This document shows, piece after piece, positions 26,564-35,306 of a stretch of 64,000 nt of DNA. The position numbers were made by a program, and so were the translations under genes. The stretch is from CAZQHK01 sp964593455. GTDB lineage: Bacteria; Muiribacteriota; CAYSPT01. The stretch is from NCBI GenBank assembly GCA_964593455.1, contig CAZQHK010000007.1, positions 62,001 through 126,000 of the forward strand, written 5' to 3'. Every line of letters begins with the position of its first letter. Position 1 is the stretch's first letter. The notes beneath the pieces are model-generated. The model was not told the DNA's origin and ran no database searches. It was given only the letters and a program-made list of their open reading frames with translations.

Positions 26564-26746
26564 AGCCCGCATATTTCACAAGTACTCCTGCTTCGGCCTC
26601 AGATGCACCTGCATCTTCTACGTTACGCTCGGTCACCTGTCCTCGACGTATCGCAACGGATACGCCTGCGGAAGGTTCGGTCGCGTGCCTTGAATCTGCA
26701 GGCACCTCCGAACCCTCGCGACGGAGCCTCGTAAAATATGCGGGCT
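26564..26746. repeat. 183-bp element with 16-bp terminal inverted repeats (MITE-like)
   Basis: The ends AGCCCGCATATTTCAC (26564-26579) and GTAAAATATGCGGGCT (26731-26746) are inverted repeats with one mismatch. The element lies exactly between the stop codon of one operon gene and the upstream region of the next. It is open in the minus-strand reading frame, adding up to 53 codons to the PilX-like gene. Internal short inverted repeats are also present (CTCCG with CGGAG near 26706-26726). It encodes no recognisable protein. Confidence 0.7.
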
Positions 26747-27550
26747 TTAATTCTCTTGTTTTTTCTCCACAGACTCACACAATCCAACGAACGTTTCGTT
26801 TAATTCCTGAAGTTTCTGTTTGAACAACGGGGCGGGAATTTCTTTGTCGGAAGCGACATTATCTATTTTCTGGTTGAAATCGTCAATCTGACTGCCGAAA
26901 GATTGCATCCGTTTATACATCATAAGGGGGTTGAATCCGTCTTTACCGGGCTTGGCATACCCCAGCTCATGCAGCGTTTCCGAGTACTCTCCCAGGGCCT
27001 GTTCAAACCCGGCCTTATTTCCCGACTGCATGTGGGCTTCCATGATACCTCCCCAGGCATACGCCTTAACAAACGTATTGGTTCCTCTCTCGGACAATCC
27101 CTGCCGGTAAAGAGTGATAGCCTCCTGGTAGTTTTTCCGATGAAGGGCCGTAGTTCCTTTTTTAAGCACTGTCATGCGCTCCATCTCCCACAGGTCGGGG
27201 TCCATGCCTTCCGGCGGTTTTTCGTCCTCTTTCACCTTGAAAGACGCCAGTTCGGCCCTGATCTTTTCCGGCAGCTTCTTCTTGAGCCAGGTGGCGAGAT
27301 CTCCGCCCTCAGTCTCCTCGGGAGCCTTGTAATTCGCGGCTTTACTCGATGGTTTCTTCCGTCCGGACAGGTACTTTTTCAGGACGTTGTCTTCGTTTTC
27401 TCCTTCTCCGCCGGCCGGCAGAAATAGAAGTGCTGAGAAACCGAGGCCAAGCACAAGAATGATAGTGACCAGGGGAACACGGTGTTTCCTGATCCAGTAT
27501 CCGGACAGAGCTGAAAATATAGTTCCCGTGGGGATACGATCCTGAGCCAC
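26747..27550 (-). CDS. single-pass membrane protein with TPR-like helices
   Basis: A 267-residue protein starting with GTG nine bases after GGGAGG. A short cytoplasmic N-terminus is followed by one membrane helix (about 27-48, VPLVTIILVLGLGFSALLFL), a charged linker, and helical repeats resembling a TPR (GTTALHRKNYQEAITLYRQG near 135). No enzyme motif is seen. It is the first gene of the pseudopilin operon, right behind a good promoter, so an assembly or anchoring role similar to GspC/PilP-type bitopic proteins is a guess. Its TAA stop directly abuts the inserted inverted-repeat element. Confidence 0.7.
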   Translation of the reverse strand: MAQDRIPTGTIFSALSGYWIRKHRVPLVTIILVLGLGFSALLFLPAGGEGENEDNVLKKYLSGRKKPSSKAANYKAPEETEGGDLATWLKKKLPEKIRAELASFKVKEDEKPPEGMDPDLWEMERMTVLKKGTTALHRKNYQEAITLYRQGLSERGTNTFVKAYAWGGIMEAHMQSGNKAGFEQALGEYSETLHELGYAKPGKDGFNPLMMYKRMQSFGSQIDDFNQKIDNVASDKEIPAPLFKQKLQELNETFVGLCESVEKKQEN

Positions 27551-27591
27551 TTTTCCCTGCCTCCCATAGCTAAAAAGAGCACATGCCGCCT

Positions 27592-27619
27592 ATTATATCT
27601 ATCTCTATTGTAGGGTCAA
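27592..27619 (-). promoter_or_regulatory. sigma70 promoter of the pseudopilin operon
   Basis: The minus strand reads TTGACC, a 16-base spacer and a perfect TATAAT, with the expected start near 27585, about 35 bases before the first gene of the operon. Confidence 0.7.
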
Positions 27620-27656
27620 TAGAATAGCTATGTCAACATTCCCGGGCCGTCAGACG

Positions 27657-28352
27657 CTACTTGATCAATTTGGCCATGGCCTTCTCAACCTCATCGGCAT
27701 TGAAAGGTTTGGCAATAAAAGCATCGGCCTCAACATTCAGGAGATCGCCGCCGAGTTTTCCGCTGGGCCGGTAGCGCCACGCAATCTCAAAGCCTTCGAT
27801 GGGCAGGCTGGATGGCGGCAGGAGACTGCGCTGGAAGGCCGCGGCTACTTCCAGATCATGATGAATCACATCGAGGGCTCTCTGCAGACGGTTGTTGTAC
27901 AAAGCCAGCTTTGCCACCAGCTGATTTCTTCCCAGGGCATAGTGTATGGCGCGAACGAGTACCTTCAAGTCAACTTCGCCTTTAAGCAAGTAGTCCTGGG
28001 CGCCCCGTTTCACCGCCGTAATTCCCACTGATTCGTCGTCAAGCCCGGTCATTACAATAACCGGGATACCGGCTTGGTTTTCAAGAACCCGCTCGAGCGT
28101 CTCCAGCCCACAGCTGTCAGGGAGGCCTAGATCGAGCAGGATAATATCGGTTTTGTTTTCGAGAAGATCCTCCAATCCGTCGGAAAGATTCTCGAAATGC
28201 CTTAGATCAAAGGCAACCGGAAGCATCCCCGATTCGGTAGAGTCCTGCAACATTTGTCTGATCAGCTCGACATCTCCCGGATTGTCTTCCACAAGCACAA
28301 CTCTGATATGTCGCTCACCATCGTTGCGAGAACGAATGAACCTCTCAGTCAC
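27657..28352 (-). pseudogene. response regulator-SpoIIE phosphatase remnant fused to a foreign receiver tail
   Basis: A 231-residue chimera. Residues about 15-135 are a receiver domain (VVLVEDNPGDVELI, IILLDLGLPDSCG with the phospho-Asp, VMTGLDD, QDYLLKGEVDL). A coiled-coil linker leads into the very start of an RsbU/SpoIIE PP2C domain: AAFQRSLLPPSSLPIEGFEI and RYRPSGKLGGDLLNV. Instead of the remaining 150 or so phosphatase residues, the frame jumps at about residue 207 to EADAFIAKPFNADEVEKAM, the last strand and helix of a different receiver. The catalytic phosphatase is therefore lost. GTG start after CAGGAG. A functional receiver-only protein is possible but the junction looks like a deletion. 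Confidence 0.75.
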
Positions 28353-28667
28353 GGCCGCAGCTCCTGCCCCATTTTCCTCCGTCCATTGTAGGTTTTCTTT
28401 GTAACGCCGTCAACTTTTGCTGAGACTTGTGGTACTCATTTCTACTCTGAAATCTCACACCGTGCTTTCTACGCTCCGAATTCAGAAGAACGTAAGAATA
28501 GAAAGAGGACCCTGTGGAATCTTGTGTTGCTACCCAAAGATATGTGCAAACATGGAGGTGTAAAGTAAGGTTGGAAGTTTTGGAGATGATTGTACACTGA
28601 GACGAGTGATTTGTTACAATTGGTTTTCTGTAGTACGGGTCGTGAAGATAGGGAGATTCGGCAGGAA
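28353..28667. other. divergent intergenic region with a family B repeat
   Basis: About 315 bp between the receiver-phosphatase remnant and modA. The stretch 28551-28592 (minus strand) has CTCCAAAACTTCCAACCTTA then CTTTACACCTCC, a family B repeat start also seen at 61.98 kb. TTGTAC (28590s) and TACAAT 19 bases later could be a weak promoter for modA. No ModE-type operator was recognised. Confidence 0.5.
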
Positions 28668-29465
28668 ATGAGATTACGATCGTTCAGGCTTTTCTGGGTG
28701 ATGGTTTTAGCCATTTGTTCAGGCTTCGACGCAGGCTGTTCCTCGCCGGCAAATAAAAATCGCCTGACTGTCTACTCGGCCGCCAGCACTACCCTGCCCA
28801 TGGCGGAAATAGGTAACCTGTTTACGCAAAAAACCGGTATTGCCGTGGAGAATAGTTTTGCCGCTTCATCAGTCCTTCGGAAAAAGATAGAGCAGGCCGC
28901 GGGCCGGGCCGGTATCGACGTGTACCTGTCCGCCAACCTCATGCACATGGATGCATTAAAACAAAGCAGCCTGGTGAAAAAAGATTCTATCAAGATCATT
29001 CTCCGTAACTCACTGGTGTTCGTAGTTCAGGAAGACAGCGGCTCGGCGCCGGACTCGATCCGGCAGGCGCTCGATATGGATCTCTACCCGCTGGCTATGG
29101 GAGATCCCCGGGCAAAAGTTCCCTGCGGTATATACGCAGAAGAAGCGCTGCAACATCTTGGCGTTTGGGAAGAACTGCGCGATAAATCCACCAGAGAAAT
29201 TTCAGTCAGGGCGGCTCTGGCACGAGTCGAGCAGGGCATCTGCCCGGCGGGAATCGTGTATGCTTCGGATGCCGTCAGCAGCCGTCTGGTCAAGACTGTA
29301 TTCAAATTTCCCGAGGAGTCACATTCACCGATTATGTTTCCGGTTGCAGCAGTAACCGGAAGCGACAACGCTCAAGAGACTGTTACCTATCTCGACTTTT
29401 TAAGCTCGAAGGAAGCAGGAGCCATATTCAATAAGTACGGATTCATTCAAATGGAGGGGAAATAG
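28668..29465 (+). CDS. modA: molybdate/tungstate ABC transporter substrate-binding lipoprotein
   Basis: About 265 residues from the ATG at 28668. The N-terminus has a signal with a lipobox-like FDAGCSS. The mature part starts with LTVYSAASTTLPMAEIGNLF and continues SFAASSVLRKKIEQ, the oxyanion-binding Ser-rich segments of ModA. PCGIYAEEALQHLGVW and the ICPAGIVYASDA motif, plus a late Tyr-containing TVTYLDFLSSKEA, complete the family pattern. It is the first gene of modABC; modB begins two bases after its stop. Its likely role is supplying molybdate for the downstream molybdenum hydroxylase. Confidence 0.9.
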   Translation: MRLRSFRLFWVMVLAICSGFDAGCSSPANKNRLTVYSAASTTLPMAEIGNLFTQKTGIAVENSFAASSVLRKKIEQAAGRAGIDVYLSANLMHMDALKQSSLVKKDSIKIILRNSLVFVVQEDSGSAPDSIRQALDMDLYPLAMGDPRAKVPCGIYAEEALQHLGVWEELRDKSTREISVRAALARVEQGICPAGIVYASDAVSSRLVKTVFKFPEESHSPIMFPVAAVTGSDNAQETVTYLDFLSSKEAGAIFNKYGFIQMEGK

Positions 29466-29466
29466 C

Positions 29467-30135
29467 GTGATGACCAGTTTTGAACTCAATGCTATCTGGT
29501 TATCGCTCAAGGTGAGCACAGTAGCTCTCGCCATAATGATTCCCTTTGGGCTGGCACTCGGTTTCATACTTGCCCGGAGCCGTCGCCGATGGTGGTTGTG
29601 GCTTATCGAATCATTCCTCAACCTGCCCATGGTCATACCGCCGATTGTGACCGGCTACGTACTGCTCATCATTTTAAGCCCCGGCCGCCCCCTGGGAGCT
29701 CTGCTTAAAAACCTCGGCATCAATTTATTTCTGGACTGGAAGGGAGCAGTCCTGGCCGGAGCCATCGTTTCTTTCCCGCTTCTGTTACAGGGAGTTCAGA
29801 CGGCATTTGAAGGCGTTGATCCGGTACTGGAAACTGCTGCCAGGACCCTTGGTGCCGGACCAATTCGAGTGTTTTTCACCATTACACTGCCTCTTTCGAC
29901 ACGTGGTGTGGTTTCCGGCGCCGCCCTGGCTTTCGCCCGCTGTCTGGGTGAGTTTGGCGCCACCATCATGATCGCCAGCAATATCAGGGGAAAGACACAG
30001 ACCATTCCTCTGGCTATCTGGCAGGTTATAGATGCCGGTGGAACCGAAGATCCCGCCTGGAGGCTGGTAATAGTGGCCGTTGCGATATCAATTGCCGCCA
30101 CCCTGGCCAGTTCGCTCTTGAGAAGGAGGCGCTAA
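29467..30135 (+). CDS. modB: molybdate ABC transporter permease
   Basis: A 222-residue inner-membrane permease with five to six hydrophobic segments. The ABC-coupling EAA-type loop is clear: GAALAFARCLGEFGATIMIA. The N-terminal segment ALNLPMVIPPIVTGY-like (FLNLPMVIPPIVTGYVLLI) is characteristic of ModB. Start may be the GTG at 29467 or the ATG one codon later, both behind GGAGGGG. modC starts two bases after the stop. Confidence 0.92.
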   Translation: MMTSFELNAIWLSLKVSTVALAIMIPFGLALGFILARSRRRWWLWLIESFLNLPMVIPPIVTGYVLLIILSPGRPLGALLKNLGINLFLDWKGAVLAGAIVSFPLLLQGVQTAFEGVDPVLETAARTLGAGPIRVFFTITLPLSTRGVVSGAALAFARCLGEFGATIMIASNIRGKTQTIPLAIWQVIDAGGTEDPAWRLVIVAVAISIAATLASSLLRRRR

Positions 30136-30137
30136 GT

Positions 30138-31229
30138 ATGTCGCTCCAATTTGACATCAGTGCCCGGCTCGGCGATTTCCGGTTGACGGTCAGTGGCGAA
30201 AACTCCAGCGGTGTAACGGCTCTTTTTGGCCAATCAGGATCGGGGAAAACAACTTTATTGAACTGCCTGGCAGGAGTGATCAAACCCGACCGGGGAGTGA
30301 TCGTGGTTGATGACACTGTCCTTTTCAGCGCAAAAAAGGGTATCTTTTTGACGCCGGAAAATAGGCGGATCGGTTACGTATTCCAGGAAAGCAACCTTTT
30401 CCCCCATCTCACCGGGCTTAAAAATATCCTGTACGGTTATGATCTCCTGTCTTCAGACGAGCGGGTGATTCATCCCCCACAGGTGCTTTCGCTTTTGGAA
30501 ATCGAGCATGTGATGGACCGTCAACCGTCCCGGATGTCCGGCGGAGAACGAAGCCGGGTGACCATTGCCAGGGCTCTGCTGACCAGTCCGCGAATTCTTT
30601 TTCTGGATGAACCGCTGGTTTCTGTGGACTCGAAGCTCAAAGGAAAAATACTGCCATATATCGACCGGATTAACAGGGACCTTCACATTCCGGTATTGTA
30701 CGTATCCCACGACATTTCGGAAGTGCTCTATATTGCAGATGAAGTTTTTGTCCTGCAGGAAGGGAAACTGATTGGCAAAGGAGACCCGAGGTCCATCCTT
30801 ATGGATGAATCGATAATCAGTCTGACCACTTCGAGTTCCATCGAAAACCTTTTCGACGCGGTGGTCACTTCAGCCGACCATGAAACCGGCCTGATACAGG
30901 CAGAATCAAAAGGACAAAGCTTCAAATTCTGGAGTAAGGAGGTTCCGGATGGGAAAAAAGTCCATGTTACTCTGGGACTGAAAGCTTCGGATATTGTTCT
31001 TTCCGCGACACCGCCGGGGGCAGTCAGTGTCAGAAACGTGCTTCAAGGAATGGTTGAAAATATCCAACTGACCGACGGCCGGGCCATGGTCCATGTCGAC
31101 ATCGGTCTCAAACTTATCGCCGAGGTTACCAGACCGGCAGTGGAAGAGCTTGGCCTAAAACCCGGAAAGCAGACATACATTCTGTTCAAAGCCAGGTCTA
31201 TCAGACTGGTAGGAGCGCAACCGGAGTGA
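30138..31229 (+). CDS. modC: molybdate ABC transporter ATP-binding protein
   Basis: A 363-residue ATPase. Walker A is GQSGSGKTTLLN near 34-45, the signature is MSGGERSRVTIARAL, and Walker B is ILFLDEPLV. The Q-loop is YVFQESNLFPHL and the switch His is in YVSHDISEV. The C-terminal 75 residues are a TOBE/MOP regulatory domain (NVLQGMVENIQLTDGRAMVH). Its TGA stop overlaps the GTG start of the next gene (GTGA), so the transporter is translationally coupled to the DUF2877/AllH-like gene. This ties molybdate supply to the catabolic genes. Confidence 0.93.
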   Translation: MSLQFDISARLGDFRLTVSGENSSGVTALFGQSGSGKTTLLNCLAGVIKPDRGVIVVDDTVLFSAKKGIFLTPENRRIGYVFQESNLFPHLTGLKNILYGYDLLSSDERVIHPPQVLSLLEIEHVMDRQPSRMSGGERSRVTIARALLTSPRILFLDEPLVSVDSKLKGKILPYIDRINRDLHIPVLYVSHDISEVLYIADEVFVLQEGKLIGKGDPRSILMDESIISLTTSSSIENLFDAVVTSADHETGLIQAESKGQSFKFWSKEVPDGKKVHVTLGLKASDIVLSATPPGAVSVRNVLQGMVENIQLTDGRAMVHVDIGLKLIAEVTRPAVEELGLKPGKQTYILFKARSIRLVGAQPE

Positions 31230-32020
31230 CCACCACTGAACCGGTTCTACGGGTAGAAAAAGCCCTTAAAGAAAAAGTCTGCTGGCATGGCCGGGTCGTG
31301 GGTGTCTACGAACATGCCGTCTCCATACGTACCGATGACAGTGAACTGGTGTCATTATTGACGACTGTTCCCGGAGGACCTTGTTCCGCTCATGTCATAC
31401 CGTCTGTTCCAGGAAGAGTAAAACCCGGAATGCCGGCTAGAGGACATCATGGAACACTCACTCTTGGCGAGGAGATTTCGCTCGACCTGAACCTGGCCCC
31501 TGCCTGGGACGCCACCATGCCGCGGATCACACTCCCTGCCCCGGACAGCATCAAACACACAATCGAAACCCTGGAACGTTACATTGAACCACCGGCCATT
31601 ACCGGGCAAGACGGTATGGAATCGGCTCTTCACCAGGCACTTGCATCAGACACGAAACTACAACCGGTCATATCCAATTTGATCGGGCGCGGAGTCGGAC
31701 TCACACCCGAAGGCGACGATGTTATCATCGGGTTGCTGGCCAGCGCGGATCTGCTTCATTCCTCAACAGTGCAAATCATCCGGGAAACGGTTGAAAACGG
31801 CCTTGAAAAAACCACCTGGATCAGCCAATGCTTTTTACGGTTTGCCCTCGATAGAAAGTTTGCTGAACCGGTTATCCGGCTTTTCCAGGCTCTCACCCGG
31901 GAAGACGAGCCTTCGTTTCAACAGGCGGCGGCCTCATTAACAACCGTCGGAGCGACATCAGGAATAGCGACATTGAGAGGGATACTGACTGTCCTTAGAG
32001 CCCGCTCCACGTTTGCATAG
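31226..32020 (+). CDS. DUF2877 protein, AllH-like oxamate carbamoyltransferase subunit
   Basis: A 264-residue cytosolic protein of the DUF2877 family. The diagnostic Gly-rich loop NLIGRGVGLTPEGDDVIIG at about 152-170 corresponds to the GLGxGLTPSGDD motif of the family. In E. coli the homologue (YlbF/AllH) forms the oxamic transcarbamylase with FdrA/AllF and YlbE/AllG. The two partners are encoded directly downstream, so this gene set is complete here. It starts with GTG overlapping the modC stop. A different substrate from oxamate is possible. Confidence 0.85.
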   Translation: MTTTEPVLRVEKALKEKVCWHGRVVGVYEHAVSIRTDDSELVSLLTTVPGGPCSAHVIPSVPGRVKPGMPARGHHGTLTLGEEISLDLNLAPAWDATMPRITLPAPDSIKHTIETLERYIEPPAITGQDGMESALHQALASDTKLQPVISNLIGRGVGLTPEGDDVIIGLLASADLLHSSTVQIIRETVENGLEKTTWISQCFLRFALDRKFAEPVIRLFQALTREDEPSFQQAAASLTTVGATSGIATLRGILTVLRARSTFA

Positions 32021-32083
32021 ATACATAATTAAATGATATGATATAAGACTACTTTCCTGCCTGCTGAAAGAGGTTGAACTACA

Positions 32084-33916
32084 ATGCCCGTTGCCAATAA
32101 AATCATCAAGAACAGTTATTACGACTCTGTTTTTCTCATGCGAATAGCACAAAAGATCAGCGGCGAGCCACAGGTTGATGAAGCCGCTGCCATGATGGGT
32201 ACCGTTCCGAATAAGGAGATCCTGGAACGGGCCGGAATCCTGGCTGACAACGGCCGGGAGGCCGGGCCTAACGATCTGGTGGTAGCCGTCAAAACTGAAA
32301 CAGAAGAGATCATCGAGCAAACATTCTCCAGTCTGGAAACACTGTTGTCGGGTCAGGACGAAGACGACTCGACCGAGGAGTTTAATCCCCGGACATTGAC
32401 CTCTGCCCTGGAACGGCTGCCGCAAGCCAATTTGCTGTTGTTGTCGATACCGGGAGAATACGTCAGGCGGGAAGCTTCAAAAGCCCTTGACGCCGGTCTT
32501 CACGTGATGATCTTCAGCGACAATGTGCCCCTGAAAGACGAGCTTTACCTTAAAAATAAGGCCAAACAGGGGAATCAACTGGTCATGGGGCCGGACTGCG
32601 GCACCGTGCTTCTCAAAGGTAAAGCCCTGGGCTTCGGGAACGTTGTCCGCTGCGGCAGCATTGGAATCGTGGCCGCTTCAGGCACCGGGATACAGGAAGT
32701 GGCGACACTCATTCACAAACTGGGCGCCGGTGTTTCCCACGCCATTGGCGTGGGAGGACACGACCTGTCCCGGGAGGTAGGAGCGCTTTCGTTTACCACC
32801 GGTCTCAGCTACCTGGAAAACGATCCTGAAACAACGGTTATCGTACTCATTTCAAAGCCTCCCGCTCCCGAAGTGGCTCAGTCGGTTTTAGAACGAGCCA
32901 GGTCCATTGCCAAACCCATGGTTGTCTGTTTCCTGGGCAGCCGGGAAAAGCGAAAAAACCAGGATGATATGAGTTTTGTTTCCACCCTGGAAGACACCGC
33001 CCGGGCAGCTGTATCCATGGTATCAGGAACGATACCGTTCATGGTTGCCGGAACGGCTCCGGGCAAGCCCCAGGAGTGCGAGACCGGCCAACAACTTCGC
33101 CCGGAGCAGCGATTTATACGTGGTCTTTTCAGCGGCGGCACCCTGTGCGAAGAAGCTTTGAACGTCCTCGAACCGCTCCTCGATGGTCCGGTATTTACCA
33201 ACCTGAAACCACGGCGCGAAATCAAATCGCTAACCGACCCGTGGAACAGCCTGGAGCACTCATTCGTTGACCTGGGTGAAGACCTTTTTACCAGGGGCCG
33301 CCCGCATCCGATGATAGATTTCAACCTCAGGTGTAAACGGATACTGCAAGAAGCAGCCGATCCCGCTACCGCTATCATCCTGCTCGACGTCGTGCTGGGG
33401 TACGGGTCCCATCCCGACCCGGCTTCCGAACTGGTTCCGGTCATTAAGGAAGCCCGAAAACAGGCCCATGAACGGGGAACCGACATTATATTTGTAGCAT
33501 CGATTTGCGGGACTGACGAGGATCCGCAGGTGGCCGCCGGGCAAAGCGAATCACTGGCAGACGCCGGCGTGCTCATGGCCGGCTGCAATGCTGAAGCAGC
33601 CAGGTTGGCAGCCCGTGTTCTTGATGCTCAAAAAAGCTCTTCTCAACCACAGGAACAGTTGGAGAAAACAATACCGAGAACTGAATCGAGGCCCGGTGTG
33701 ATGATACCAGACACACAATCCAAAAACGATAGATCGGCCTCAGCTGATAAGTCTGAAATAGAAATCCTCAACAACGGAGTGTGCATGGTAAATATGGGGC
33801 TAAAATCATTTCATGAATCGATGAAGGACCAGGAGTCTCAGTCTATCCACGTTGATTGGCGGCCCCCGGCCGGCGGAAACAAAGAACTGACTGCCCTCCT
33901 GGACAGAATGTTATAA
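32084..33916 (+). CDS. fdrA: FdrA/AllF-like acyl-CoA synthetase-fold protein
   Basis: A 610-residue protein of the FdrA family, which shares the succinyl-CoA synthetase fold. The N-terminus is the family pattern IKNSYYDSVFLMRIAQKI, followed by EPQVDEAAAMMGTVPNKEIL. A CoA/phosphate-binding-like core holds GPDCGTVLL, GSIGIVAASGTGIQEVATLI and AIGVGGHDLS. The last 20 residues VDWRPPAGGNKEL are the conserved C-terminal motif. It is longer than the roughly 550 residues of E. coli FdrA, with a low-complexity insertion at about 525-570. In E. coli it is one of three subunits that convert oxalurate and phosphate to oxamate and carbamoyl phosphate. No carbamate kinase gene follows. Confidence 0.9.
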   Translation: MPVANKIIKNSYYDSVFLMRIAQKISGEPQVDEAAAMMGTVPNKEILERAGILADNGREAGPNDLVVAVKTETEEIIEQTFSSLETLLSGQDEDDSTEEFNPRTLTSALERLPQANLLLLSIPGEYVRREASKALDAGLHVMIFSDNVPLKDELYLKNKAKQGNQLVMGPDCGTVLLKGKALGFGNVVRCGSIGIVAASGTGIQEVATLIHKLGAGVSHAIGVGGHDLSREVGALSFTTGLSYLENDPETTVIVLISKPPAPEVAQSVLERARSIAKPMVVCFLGSREKRKNQDDMSFVSTLEDTARAAVSMVSGTIPFMVAGTAPGKPQECETGQQLRPEQRFIRGLFSGGTLCEEALNVLEPLLDGPVFTNLKPRREIKSLTDPWNSLEHSFVDLGEDLFTRGRPHPMIDFNLRCKRILQEAADPATAIILLDVVLGYGSHPDPASELVPVIKEARKQAHERGTDIIFVASICGTDEDPQVAAGQSESLADAGVLMAGCNAEAARLAARVLDAQKSSSQPQEQLEKTIPRTESRPGVMIPDTQSKNDRSASADKSEIEILNNGVCMVNMGLKSFHESMKDQESQSIHVDWRPPAGGNKELTALLDRML

Positions 33917-33934
33917 CAAATTTACAGTCACCCT

Positions 33935-33950
33935 TTCGGGAAAACCCGAA
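33935..33950. other. small hairpin in the fdrA-DUF1116 gap
   Basis: TTCGGGAAAACCCGAA forms a perfect 6-bp stem with an AAAA loop. It is followed by a 60-base stretch with no gene leading to the DUF1116 ribosome-binding site. There is no T-run, so it is not a clear terminator; it could tune expression of downstream genes. Confidence 0.5.
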
Positions 33951-34027
33951 TATATCACAAATCGCCGTAGCGAGGTGAAGGAAATGGCCGCAGATACAAG
34001 GCGCGAAGAAAAAGGAGTGAGAAAGAT

Positions 34028-35293
34028 TTGAGTTCACAAAAAGAGAGAATTAATCAGGCCAACAACGAAGCCCTGGAACGGATGATGACCGCCGAACCGG
34101 TGCTGATCGACATCCGCCCGGCAAAAGAGGTCATCCCGGAATTCACGGGAAAAATGATTCTTCATGCCGGTCCTCCGGTTACCTGGGACGCCATGTGCGG
34201 ACCGGTACGAGGCGCGGTTACGGGAGCCATGGTTTACGAAGGATGGGCATCCGATTTGGCCGAGGCGGAATCAGCGGCGGCCGTCGGTGAAATAACCTTT
34301 GAGCCCTGCCATCATCACTCCACCGTCGGCCCCATGGCCGGCGTGGTATCACCATCCATGTGGGTTTTCTGCGTCAAGAACATCACCCATGGGAACATGG
34401 CTTATTGCACCCTTAACGAGGGGTTAGGAAAAGTTTTGCGCTTTGGCGCGAACGACGACGAGGTAATCAAACATCTCAAATGGATGGAAGAAATACTGGC
34501 CCCTTCTCTGGCACAGGCGGTCCGTCTCTCCGGCGGAATCAACCTGAAGTCGATTATTGCCCAGTCCCTGCTCATGGGGGACGAATGCCACAACCGAAAC
34601 ACCGCCGCCACCAACCTGTTCCTCAAAGATGTGCTTCCTTACCTGCTGGAGACCGATTTGGAGAAAGCTCTCATCAAGAAGGTGACCGATTTTATTTCCG
34701 GCAACGTTCACTTCTTCCTGAATCTCTCCATGCCCGCCTCAAAAGCAACCGCCGACACTATTTTTGGATTGAAAGACTGCTCGCTGATGTGCACCATGGC
34801 CAGGAACGGGACCGAACTCGGAATCCGGATAGCCGGCCTGGATGAAAGCTGGTTCACCGCTCCGGCCGGCCTCCCTAAAGGTCTTTATTTTCCGGGATAT
34901 TCCGAAAAAGACGCCAATCCCGACCTGGGTGATTCGACCATTTCCGAGACGGCCGGTATCGGTGGTTTCGCCATGGCGGCAGCGCCGGCCATAGTGCAGT
35001 TTACCGGTGGAAAGCCAGCTGATGCCGTCGGCTACACCCGTGAGATGTACGAGATAAGCGCCGGCCGTCACCGCACCTTCCAGATTCCGGTGCTGGATTT
35101 TGCGGGCACCCCTCTCGGAGTGGATATACGGAAGGTTATCGAAACCGGAATTACACCTATTATCAATACCGGAATTGCCCACAAGGACCCCGGTGTCGGA
35201 CAAATCGGAGCCGGTATCCTTTACGCTCCCCTGGATCCGTTCGAGGAGGCGCTGCGCGCCCTGGCAGCGCGCCTGGAAGGAACCGAGAGATAG
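34028..35293 (+). CDS. DUF1116 protein, AllG-like oxamate carbamoyltransferase subunit
   Basis: A 421-residue DUF1116 protein (E. coli YlbE/AllG type). Conserved blocks are strong: MILHAGPPVTWDAMCGPVRG, FEPCHHHSTVGPMAGVVSPS, GNMAYCTLNEGLGKVLRFGA, MGDECHNRNTAATNLF, and YFPGYSEKDANPDLGDSTIS. The CHHH, GDExHNRN and DANPDLGD clusters are likely active-site or metal ligands. The start is TTG, after AAGGAG. It acts with the DUF2877 and FdrA proteins as the predicted transcarbamylase. The 3' end is 13 bp before the molybdenum hydroxylase large subunit. Confidence 0.92.
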   Translation: MSSQKERINQANNEALERMMTAEPVLIDIRPAKEVIPEFTGKMILHAGPPVTWDAMCGPVRGAVTGAMVYEGWASDLAEAESAAAVGEITFEPCHHHSTVGPMAGVVSPSMWVFCVKNITHGNMAYCTLNEGLGKVLRFGANDDEVIKHLKWMEEILAPSLAQAVRLSGGINLKSIIAQSLLMGDECHNRNTAATNLFLKDVLPYLLETDLEKALIKKVTDFISGNVHFFLNLSMPASKATADTIFGLKDCSLMCTMARNGTELGIRIAGLDESWFTAPAGLPKGLYFPGYSEKDANPDLGDSTISETAGIGGFAMAAAPAIVQFTGGKPADAVGYTREMYEISAGRHRTFQIPVLDFAGTPLGVDIRKVIETGITPIINTGIAHKDPGVGQIGAGILYAPLDPFEEALRALAARLEGTER

Positions 35294-35306
35294 AGGAGGA
35301 ACTATC

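Noticed and set aside
25752..26693. Open frame opposite the PilX-like gene
   Set aside because: No motif, and it crosses the inserted inverted-repeat element.
33960..34020. GCCGTAGCGAGGTGAAGG-type stretch before DUF1116 as a dispersed repeat
   Set aside because: It feels familiar from other genomes but no second copy is in this window.
35100..35306. N-terminal extension of the molybdenum hydroxylase large subunit
   Set aside because: It overlaps the DUF1116 gene, and GAGGAGGA before the ATG at 35307 gives a better start matching the family.
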